From contig CAVZAH010000004.1 of assembly GCA_963773275.1 (NCBI GenBank), positions 186,001-250,000 of the forward strand: a stretch of 64,000 bases of DNA, read 5' to 3'. Shown in pieces: positions 51,620 to 58,286 of this stretch. The first letter of the stretch is position 1, and each line of letters begins with the position of its first letter. Below the pieces are notes generated by a model that was given only the letters and a program-made list of their open reading frames with translations, was not told where the DNA came from and did not search any database. The translations under genes were made by a program, and so were the position numbers. The DNA comes from JAXDMK01 sp963773275. GTDB taxonomy: Bacteria > Actinomycetota > Acidimicrobiia > Acidimicrobiales > AC-14.

Positions 51620-51672
51620 GGCGCATTGGACTGCCGCGTTGACCGTGAGCCGCCACACCTGGGAGGATCTAC

Positions 51673-51721
51673 AGGCGCCCCGCTCCGCCTGATCCGCCGT
51701 CAGGCGGGCGGGGCGCCTTTT
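51673..51721 (+). terminator. Strong intrinsic terminator in a divergent intergenic region
   Basis: AGGCGCCCCGC pairs with GCGGGGCGCCT, with an inner stem CCGCCTGA/TCAGGCGG, followed by TTTT: a ~19-bp stem in plus-strand orientation. No plus-strand gene precedes it within the 400-bp gap, so it may attenuate the lipoprotein transcript or end a small RNA. The rest of the gap (51375-51773) holds the repeat above and no gene. Confidence 0.75.
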
Positions 51722-51773
51722 CCACCGGCATCCAGGCGGGAACCGGGAAGCCCGTTGCGTCGTCCAAGACGAC

Positions 51774-52436
51774 ATGCACGCCCCCACACGAAGCTCCGCC
51801 CGGCGCCGGCTGGCCGCCTCGGGCATCGTCCTGGCGCTCGCATCGGCGGTTGCGCTGGCCGGCTGCTCCGATGCGACACCGATCGAAGAGGTCCGGGCCG
51901 GAGGGTCCACACCGGCCCCGGCCACGCCGGGCGCCGGGTCGGGCGGCCCCGGTGGGACCGGTGGGGCCGCCGATGCCCCGGTGTCGACCTCGCCCGGGTC
52001 CGGATCGGACGAATCGCCCGGCTCGGGGTCGAGCGGGTCGGACGGGTCGAGCGGGTCGGACGGGGTCGAGCCGGGTGCGCCCGGGTCGATCGACCCTTCG
52101 CCCCCCATCGCCGGCGGCACCTCACCGCCGCCGGCCCATGACCCCTTCCCCCCGGTGACGACGGTGCCCGGCGACCGCCGCAACCCCCACGGGTGGGACG
52201 ACTACTCCGTGGGCGCCGACGGGCGCACCCTCACCTTCCGCTACTACGCGGGCGTCGAACCCTGCTCCGTGTTCGACTCGGTCGTGGCCGACGAGGGACC
52301 CGATGCGGTGCGGGTGACGATCTACGAGCACTCCGGGCCCGATGGGGTGGCCTGCATCATGCTGGCGCAGGAGAAGTTCGCAACCGTCACCCTCGACGCA
52401 CCCCTCGGTGGCCGCACCGTCATCGACGGCTCCTGA
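51774..52436 (+). CDS. Secreted lipoprotein with Gly/Ser-rich linker
   Basis: A 220-residue predicted lipoprotein. The signal has basic RSSARRRLAASG, a hydrophobic core and lipobox LAGC. A ~90-residue Gly/Ser/Pro/Asp linker (PGSGSDESPGSGSSGSDGSS) leads to a ~75-residue domain with RTLTFRYYAGVEPCSVFDSV and a second cysteine in GVACIMLAQEK, a likely disulfide. The domain resembles other small actinobacterial lipoproteins with no known role. The linker could span the cell wall. Confidence 0.7.
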   Translation: MHAPTRSSARRRLAASGIVLALASAVALAGCSDATPIEEVRAGGSTPAPATPGAGSGGPGGTGGAADAPVSTSPGSGSDESPGSGSSGSDGSSGSDGVEPGAPGSIDPSPPIAGGTSPPPAHDPFPPVTTVPGDRRNPHGWDDYSVGADGRTLTFRYYAGVEPCSVFDSVVADEGPDAVRVTIYEHSGPDGVACIMLAQEKFATVTLDAPLGGRTVIDGS

Positions 52437-52484
52437 CCCCGAGGACGATGATCCCGAGGACGATGCGTAGGCCATGATCGGGCG

Positions 52485-52703
52485 GTGACCGCCAGCCCCG
52501 GCGAGGCCGTCCGCCGGGCCCACGAGTGGTTCGAGGTCAACAGCGGGTGGGCGCCACCCGACGCGGAGACCCTGGCCGAGTGGGTCGCCGACGGGGTGTG
52601 CCGGTGCCCCGACGAGTGCCTGGTGGCTCCCGACGGGTGGTGTGATCACGGGCTCGCGTCGTGGCACCTGATCCTGGCCGCCCTGGAGCAGGACGACGGC
52701 TGA
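52485..52703 (+). CDS. Small cysteine-containing protein of unknown function
   Basis: A 72-residue acidic protein: EAVRRAHEWFEVNSGWAPPDAETLAEWVADGVCRCPDECLVAPDGWCDHGLASW. The CRCPDEC...CDH arrangement could bind a metal. The GTG start is followed at once by conserved-looking sequence. Similar short proteins occur in other actinobacteria without a known role. It precedes the two-component pair by 102 bp. Confidence 0.6.
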   Translation: MTASPGEAVRRAHEWFEVNSGWAPPDAETLAEWVADGVCRCPDECLVAPDGWCDHGLASWHLILAALEQDDG

Positions 52704-52805
52704 GAAGCCAATCCCCCGGCCGGCCGCGGCGGTCGACACCGGCCGAGGCCGCATACGGGCGCGTCAGGTGGTGCGGCCCGGCCGGCGCGAGCATCATTCC
52801 CGGTG

Positions 52806-53486
52806 ATGGACGAAGCGTTGCGGGCGGTGCTGGCGGAGGACAACCTCCTCGTGCGCCAGGGTCTGTGCAGCCTGCTCGCCCTCTCCGGCGCCGTCGACGT
52901 GCTGGCCGCCTGCTCGTCGCTGCCCGAGCTCCTCGAAGCGGTGGAGGTCCACCGGCCGGACGTCGTGCTCACCGACATCCGCATGCCCCCCGGGTTCTCG
53001 GACGAGGGCATCCAGGCCGCCCGCCTGCTCCGGGACAGCCATCCCGGCCTGGGTGTGGTCGTGATCTCGCAGTTCGCCGACCCGAGCTACGCCATGGCCG
53101 TCCTCGGCGACGGGTCGAACGGCCGGGCCTACATCCTCAAGGACCGGGTCCACGACCTCGACCGGCTCCTGCGGGCGATCCGGGCGGTGGTGGCGGGGGG
53201 CTCGTTCGTCGACGAGGAGATCGTCGACGCCCTCGTCCGGTCACGGGCCCGGCTGGGCGAGGGCCCCGTCGACGCCCTCACCGACCGGGAGCGGGAGGTG
53301 CTGGCCGAGGTGGCCACCGGGGCCAGCAACGCCACCATCGCCGAGTCGCTCGAAGTCTCCGCCCACGCCGTCGAGAAGCACATCAACTCGATCTTCTCCA
53401 AGCTCGGGCTGTCGGACGGGCGGGCGGCCAACCGGCGGGTGCAGGCCGTGCTCGTCCACCTGCAGAACCAGCGGCGTGGGACCTGA
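52806..53486 (+). CDS. NarL/LuxR-family response regulator
   Basis: A 226-residue response regulator. The receiver has the acidic pair near residue 11-12, the phosphoacceptor aspartate 57 in VLTDIRMP and the conserved lysine in YILKDR. The C-terminal LuxR helix-turn-helix begins DALTDREREVLAEVATGASNATIAESL and ends AVEKHINSIFSKLGL. The cognate kinase gene overlaps by 11 bp. A GTG directly before the ATG may also be used. Targets unknown; the Calx-beta gene downstream is one candidate. Confidence 0.92.
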   Translation: MDEALRAVLAEDNLLVRQGLCSLLALSGAVDVLAACSSLPELLEAVEVHRPDVVLTDIRMPPGFSDEGIQAARLLRDSHPGLGVVVISQFADPSYAMAVLGDGSNGRAYILKDRVHDLDRLLRAIRAVVAGGSFVDEEIVDALVRSRARLGEGPVDALTDREREVLAEVATGASNATIAESLEVSAHAVEKHINSIFSKLGLSDGRAANRRVQAVLVHLQNQRRGT

Positions 53487-54816
53487 CCCGGGCCGGCCCG
53501 ACGTCACGGGCGACCCGGCGCGCCTGCGCCGCTTCCTCATCGGCGTGGCCATCCTCGACTGGTCCGCCGTCGTGTTCGTCCTGGTGGTGTGGGCCACGGT
53601 GGTGCCGTCGGGCTGGCTTTTGCTCCTGGCGCTGATGGTGATGGCGACCGGCGCGGTGACGCTGGCCGGAGTGGTACCCCTGCGTCGCGGCCGGGCCGGG
53701 CTGGAGCCGGCCGTCGCCTGCCTGGCCGTGGCGGAGTGGTCGATCTCCCTCGTCTCCACCACCATCGCCCCCTTCGCCTGGCCCATCCTCGTGTTCGCCG
53801 CGCTGGTGCCGGCTGTCGTCGCGGTGCCCTACGTGTCGAAGCGATCGCTGCACCGCTACCTCGGTGTCTCCCTCGCCGTCTCCTGCGCGGTGACCGCCCT
53901 CGGCGTGCTCCAGGACGTCACCGGGTTCTCGGCCCGGACCCCGGCGTGGGTGATCGACGCGGTGAGCATCACCTTCGTCCCGGCCATGGCGGCCATGCTG
54001 ATCATGCTGGCGCTGGCCAACCGGGCCCACCTCCAGAACCTGCTCGAGGCCGCCCTGCAGGCCAACGACGACCTGCGCCGCTCGGAGGAGGCGCTGGCTC
54101 ACGCGGTCGACGAGCTCCGTGCGTCGCGGGCCCGGGTGGTGGCGGCCACCGACAACGAGCGGCGTCGCATCGCCCGCGACCTGCACGACGGGTCCCAGCA
54201 GCGGCTCGCTGCCCTCGGCCTCAACCTGTCCGTCGTGCGGGAGCTGTTGAAGCGGTCGCCGGACGAGGCCGCCGAAGCCCTCGCCCGCCTGCGGGCGTCG
54301 GTCACCGAGGCCCAGGCCGACCTCCGCGGCCTCGTCCACGGCATCTACCCCCCGGCCCTCACCGAGCACGGGGTGGTGATGGCCCTCGGCTCGGCCACGT
54401 CCTACGGTCCCAACGTCGTCCGCCTGGTGGCGGAGGACGTGGGGCGCCACCCGCCCGACATCGAGGCCGCCGTCTACTTCTGCTGCTCGGAGGCCCTGCA
54501 GAACGCGGCCAAGCACGCGGGACCGGAGGCGGCCGTCCGGGTGACGCTCTCGGTGTCGGAGCCGGGGTGGCTGTGTTTCGAGGTGCAGGACGACGGGCCT
54601 GGCTTCGACCCGGCCACCGCCCGGGGCGGCGGCGGCTTCGTCAGCATGCGGGACCGGGCGGGGGCGCTGGGCGGGGAGCTGGAGGTGACCAGCGCCCCGG
54701 GGGCAGGCACCGTGGTGCGCGGCCGGGTGCCGACCACGGCGGGTGCGGGTGCGATGGCGACGGGGCCCGATGCGGCGGCGGGAGCCGACGCCGCGGTCAC
54801 CCGACTGCCCGTCTGA
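53476..54816 (+). CDS. Sensor histidine kinase (HisKA_3, NarX/DesK type)
   Basis: A 446-residue membrane kinase with six hydrophobic segments in the first ~175 residues and almost no extracellular loops, so it probably senses the membrane itself. The phosphoacceptor histidine is residue 237 in RRIARDLHDGSQQRLAALGL; the HATPase N-box (ALQNAAKHAGPEAAVRV) and G-boxes (VQDDGPGFDP, GGGFVSMRDRAGALGG) follow. It is coupled to the response regulator by an 11-bp overlap. The C-terminal ~30 residues are Ala/Asp-rich and not conserved. Confidence 0.92.
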   Translation: MGPDPGRPDVTGDPARLRRFLIGVAILDWSAVVFVLVVWATVVPSGWLLLLALMVMATGAVTLAGVVPLRRGRAGLEPAVACLAVAEWSISLVSTTIAPFAWPILVFAALVPAVVAVPYVSKRSLHRYLGVSLAVSCAVTALGVLQDVTGFSARTPAWVIDAVSITFVPAMAAMLIMLALANRAHLQNLLEAALQANDDLRRSEEALAHAVDELRASRARVVAATDNERRRIARDLHDGSQQRLAALGLNLSVVRELLKRSPDEAAEALARLRASVTEAQADLRGLVHGIYPPALTEHGVVMALGSATSYGPNVVRLVAEDVGRHPPDIEAAVYFCCSEALQNAAKHAGPEAAVRVTLSVSEPGWLCFEVQDDGPGFDPATARGGGGFVSMRDRAGALGGELEVTSAPGAGTVVRGRVPTTAGAGAMATGPDAAAGADAAVTRLPV

Positions 54817-54991
54817 CCCGGCCGCCCCGACCCCCGGGGTAAGGGTAGCCGTAGGGCAGCCAGCGCCACGAAGGAATGCGGTCAGCACCATTGAGGGAAA
54901 AGGCGAAATCCACGATTCTGCTCCTTGTAAAGGACCTCACGAAAACGAGGGGTTCACACCTCACCAAATGAGATCAAGGAGAAAAATCGAA

Positions 54992-55471
54992 ATGAACAAG
55001 TCCAGCAACTTCAAGCGTGCATCCCGTCTCGGCTTCGCGGCTGCTGCTCTGGCCGCCGGCACCATGCTCGGCAGCGACGTCCTTCCCGCCCATGCCGGTC
55101 CCGTCCTCTGCAGTCCCTCCCCCAAGCCCGCCTTCTCGGTCGACGACGCGTCGGACTACGAGGTCAACGGTTCCGTCAAGGTCACCGTCCGCCTGTCCCG
55201 ACCGGCCTGCACCTCGGTGAAGGTCCACCTGGCCACGGAACCCGACATGCCGATCACCGCGCTGGACGGCGCCGACTACACCTCCACCTCGGTGGACGTG
55301 ATCATCCCGGCCAAGGCGACCTCGGCATCGGTGTCGATCCCCTTGATCGGCGGCAGCCCCAACGAGTTGACGGAGTACTTCCGGGTGCGGCTCTCCAACC
55401 CGGTGGGCGGGACGATCCTCCGTGGACTGGGCAAGGTGTACATCTTCGAGGGACCGGTCCAGCCCGGCTAA
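54992..55471 (+). CDS. Secreted Calx-beta domain protein
   Basis: A 159-residue secreted protein: basic KSSNFKRASRLG, a hydrophobic segment and a likely signal-peptidase site after PAHA (residue ~36). The mature part is one Calx-beta domain (AFSVDDASDYEVNGSVKVTVRLSRPACTSVKVHL; DGADYTSTSVDVIIPAKATSASVSIPLIGG; NELTEYFRVRLSNPVGG), a Ca2+-binding beta sandwich used in surface adhesion. Two cysteines probably form a disulfide. ATG with AAGGAG upstream. The leader is unusually A/T-rich, which with the strong terminator points to high expression. Confidence 0.87.
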   Translation: MNKSSNFKRASRLGFAAAALAAGTMLGSDVLPAHAGPVLCSPSPKPAFSVDDASDYEVNGSVKVTVRLSRPACTSVKVHLATEPDMPITALDGADYTSTSVDVIIPAKATSASVSIPLIGGSPNELTEYFRVRLSNPVGGTILRGLGKVYIFEGPVQPG

Positions 55472-55486
55472 GCGCTGTCACGAAGG

Positions 55487-55522
55487 GCCGGTCGGAGAGA
55501 CAATGAGGTCTCTCCGACCGGC
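55487..55522. terminator. Terminator hairpin after the Calx-beta gene
   Basis: GCCGGTCGGAGAGAC and GTCTCTCCGACCGGC form a perfect 15-bp stem with a six-base loop, followed by GTTT. It lies between convergent genes and can serve both strands. Confidence 0.9.
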
Positions 55523-55559
55523 GTTTCGGCGCGTCCCGCCAGCGTGTCCATATCGTGGT

Positions 55560-56507
55560 CTAGGACGTGAGAGTGGCCGTGTACCGGGCGTCGTAGGTGA
55601 GGGTCAGGAGGCCGTTGACACGGTCGGCGTGGATCTCGTCCTGGATCTTCACGCTCAGCCGGCGGACGGGGTCGAACCACAGGGTCGTGCGTTGGGTGAC
55701 CACCTCGTTGCCGGGGCGGCTCCTCCGGGAGAAGCTCACCACCGAGGTCTCCACCGGCGCCCCGGCCACGACCAGCGTCTCGGCCCCGACCACCCGGGCC
55801 TCCCAGTCGTCGACCCGGACGATCGACCCGCCCGGCGACCGGGCGGTGCTCGCACCCGAGCGGGCGGTACCCGGGACCAGGGGAGCCGGCACCTGGCCCA
55901 TGGGCGGGTCGAAGGACACCTCGCTCGACTCGGTGATGAGGCCGAAAGTGATGGAGCCACCCTCGTTCGCCAGGGAGACGCCGCCCGCCCCGTACGTGGC
56001 GACATCTCGTTCCTCGTGCTGCGAGGAGTAGGTGTAGTCGAGCACCGCCTGGTCGGCACCCAACCCGGCGGCCCCGTGCACGACGAGGGTCAGTTGCGGC
56101 TCGAACGCCCGGCTGCCCACGATGGAGGCGCTCTCGGTGCCGACGACCGAGAACGTGTAGCGGCCGGGCGCGGGCGGTCGCAGCGGCTCCGGCGGCGGGG
56201 TCGGGGGCGGCTCATCGGCAACCGCGGTCGTCGACGTCGGCGGGAGGGTGGTGGAGCTCGACGTGGTCGTGGCCGCGGCCCGCGACTCCGACGTGGTGGG
56301 CGGCGTCCCAGTCGGTCCCGCAGCCGCGGTCGGTCCCGGGGCGACGGACGTGTCGGCGACGAACTCCCCGCCCGTCGAGAACTCCGGCCCCCGTCGCGAG
56401 CGCACGACCTCCCCCACCACCAGCCCGTTCACCACCAGCAGGACCACCACGGCCGCCGCCAGGGCGACGACGGCGCCCCTCGGTGGTCTCCGACCGCCGG
56501 TCCCCAT
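55560..56507 (-). CDS. Membrane-anchored protein with Ser/Thr/Pro linker
   Basis: A 315-residue protein. After a basic GGRRPPRGA there is one membrane anchor (VVALAAAVVVLLVVNGLVVGEV, residues ~12-33). A Thr/Ser/Pro linker of ~80 residues follows (STTLPPTSTTAV and similar). The outer domain (~105-315) is beta-rich: GRYTFSVVGTESASIVGSR, VSLANEGGSITFGL, TLWFDPVRRLSVKIQDEIH. It resembles the DUF6263-like lipoprotein near 6 kb in general layout but I cannot show homology. Function unknown. Confidence 0.72.
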   Translation of the reverse strand: MGTGGRRPPRGAVVALAAAVVVLLVVNGLVVGEVVRSRRGPEFSTGGEFVADTSVAPGPTAAAGPTGTPPTTSESRAAATTTSSSTTLPPTSTTAVADEPPPTPPPEPLRPPAPGRYTFSVVGTESASIVGSRAFEPQLTLVVHGAAGLGADQAVLDYTYSSQHEERDVATYGAGGVSLANEGGSITFGLITESSEVSFDPPMGQVPAPLVPGTARSGASTARSPGGSIVRVDDWEARVVGAETLVVAGAPVETSVVSFSRRSRPGNEVVTQRTTLWFDPVRRLSVKIQDEIHADRVNGLLTLTYDARYTATLTS

Positions 56508-56677
56508 CGGGTCCTCGCCTCCTCCGTCCGGACGCAGACTCTATTGGGGTCGTCGCCATGTCCAGTTGGAGTCCTGCCAACGCCGCCACCAGAGCCGGCG
56601 TCACCAGGACGGCGGGAGCTGTTGGTATTCCGTTAAGAAGTGACCACGTCGTGGGCCGCCGGGTTTCTAATGGTCGT

Positions 56678-57481
56678 ATGGGACGAACCTCCGGTCAGGC
56701 GTCGGATCGCCGGCTGGTGGCGTCCGCTCTGGGATCCCTGTTGGCGATCGCCACCGCCGGCGTGCTGGTGTCGGCCCGAGGCACCATCGACAACACCAAC
56801 GTCGCCCTCATCCTGGTGGTGGTCGTGGTGGCGGCCGCGGCCGGCGGCGGGCGCATGGCGGGCGCGGTGACCGCCGTCGTGGCCACCATGGCATTCGACT
56901 TCTTCCACACCGAGCCGTACCTCTCGCTCCACATCGAATCGGCCGACGACCTCGAGACCACGCTGCTGCTGCTGGTCATCGGGCTGCTGGTGGGCCAGCT
57001 GGCCCTCGTCGGCTGGCGCCGCAGGGAGGCCGCGACCGAGGGCAGGGGTGAGGTGGAGCGCCTGTACCGGGTGGCCGAGCAGGCGGCCGAAGGCGGCGCC
57101 ACGGAGGACATCACCACGGCCGTCCGGGCCGAGATCAGCGATCTCCTGACGCTCGCCGACTGCAGCTACCGGCCGGGCCCCCTGCCGGAGCTCCCTGCAC
57201 TCTCGCCGCGCGGTTGGGTGGACGTGGGCCGGGTGCACCGGTCCACCGACGACGGGCCCCTGCTCCCGGAGTCCGGCTTCGCGATCCCGATGCGCAGCCG
57301 AGGCAACATCGTCGGCCACCTGGTCTGCATGCCCGCGGCCGGTACGGGCGTCTCGTTCGAGCGTCGGCGGGTCGCGGTCGCCCTGGCGGACTGCCTGGCC
57401 ATGGTGATCGCGGTGGACGGGGCCCCGGCCCCGGCCGGATCGCGACCGAGCGGCCCCACACCGGCGCCTGCCGACCGGTAG
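56678..57481 (+). CDS. DUF4118 (KdpD-like membrane domain) protein
   Basis: A 267-residue protein. Four membrane segments in the first ~115 residues (LVASALGSLLAIATAGVLVSA; NVALILVVVVVAAAA; AGAVTAVVATMAFDFFHTEPYLSLHI; TTLLLLVIGLLVGQLAL) match DUF4118, the membrane domain of KdpD sensors. A short GAF-like cytoplasmic part follows. There is no kinase domain. The ATG at 56678 gives a normal first membrane segment. It sits next to and convergent with kdpE, so it may be a spin-off of the KdpD sensor that modulates potassium sensing. Confidence 0.82.
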   Translation: MGRTSGQASDRRLVASALGSLLAIATAGVLVSARGTIDNTNVALILVVVVVAAAAGGGRMAGAVTAVVATMAFDFFHTEPYLSLHIESADDLETTLLLLVIGLLVGQLALVGWRRREAATEGRGEVERLYRVAEQAAEGGATEDITTAVRAEISDLLTLADCSYRPGPLPELPALSPRGWVDVGRVHRSTDDGPLLPESGFAIPMRSRGNIVGHLVCMPAAGTGVSFERRRVAVALADCLAMVIAVDGAPAPAGSRPSGPTPAPADR

Positions 57482-57509
57482 ACGCCCGGTCCCGCCCCCC
57501 TTTCCCTCG

Positions 57510-57556
57510 AACTGGTGACGGTCACCGGGGCCTGGCCCGGTTGAGTGTCACCGGTT
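57510..57556. terminator. Bidirectional hairpin between the DUF4118 gene and kdpE
   Basis: AACTGGTGAC pairs with GTCACCGGTT (one G-U), with an inner ACCGGG/CCCGGT stem. It lies in the 97-bp gap between convergent genes and probably terminates both. Confidence 0.7.
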
Positions 57557-57578
57557 CGCAGGAGGAGGGTGGCCGGCA

Positions 57579-58286
57579 TCAGGTTCCGGGTCCGTCCGCC
57601 GTTTGGGGGTCGGCGGGCTCGAACCGGAAGCCGATGCCCGGCTCGGTGATGAAGTACCTGGGGTGGGGAGGGTCGGGCTCCAGCTTGTGGCGGATCTGGG
57701 TCATGAACACCCGCAGGTAGTTCGTCTCCTTGCCGTAGGTCGGGCCCCAGACCTCCCGGAGCAGCTGTTCGTAGGTCACCATCCGGCGGGCGTTGCGGAC
57801 CAGCACCTCGACGATGTGCCATTGCGTGGGCGTGAGGCGCACCACGGTTGCGTTGCGCCGGGCCTGGCGGGCCGGGAAGTCGATGGTGAAGTCGGGCGTG
57901 GTGACCACCGCCTGGCCCTCGGGCAGCACCGTCCGGCGCACGGCGGCCCGCAGCCGGGCGAACAGCTCGTCCATGCCGAAGGGCTTCGTCAGGAAGTCGT
58001 CGGCCCCGAGGTCGAGGGCCTCGACCTTGACCGCCTCGCTCCCTCGCCCCGACAGGACCACGATCGGAACCGCGCTCCATCCCCGCAGGCCGCGGACGAC
58101 GTCGAGGCCGTCCATGTTGGGCAGGCCGAGGTCGAGGATGACGGCGTCGGGATGACGGCGGGCGGCCAGCTGCAGGGCCTGCTCCCCGGAGCCGGCCAGG
58201 TCGACCTCGTACCCGCGCGCCCGCAGGTTGATCTCGAGGGTCCGCCGGATGCGAGGATCGTCGTCGACCACGAGGATGCGGCTCAC
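57579..58286 (-). CDS. kdpE: Response regulator KdpE
   Basis: An OmpR-type response regulator of 235 residues: VVDDDPRIRR acidic pair, phosphoacceptor aspartate 52 in VILDLGLPNMDG, lysine in FLTKPFGMDEL, and a winged helix with VVRLTPTQWHIVEVLVRNARRMVTYEQLLREVWGP. The family phrase THYLRV is TNYLRV here. GTG start overlaps the kdpD stop. It activates kdpFABC when turgor or potassium falls. The last ~12 residues are not conserved. Confidence 0.95.
   Translation of the reverse strand: MSRILVVDDDPRIRRTLEINLRARGYEVDLAGSGEQALQLAARRHPDAVILDLGLPNMDGLDVVRGLRGWSAVPIVVLSGRGSEAVKVEALDLGADDFLTKPFGMDELFARLRAAVRRTVLPEGQAVVTTPDFTIDFPARQARRNATVVRLTPTQWHIVEVLVRNARRMVTYEQLLREVWGPTYGKETNYLRVFMTQIRHKLEPDPPHPRYFITEPGIGFRFEPADPQTADGPGT

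Noticed and set aside
54880..54990. Riboswitch in the leader of the Calx-beta gene
   Set aside because: Checked by eye for c-di-GMP and c-di-AMP riboswitch landmarks; none found.
56483..56677. Longer start for the DUF4118 protein
   Set aside because: Upstream residues are not membrane-like and overlap the start of the divergent gene; ATG 56678 gives a clean first membrane segment.
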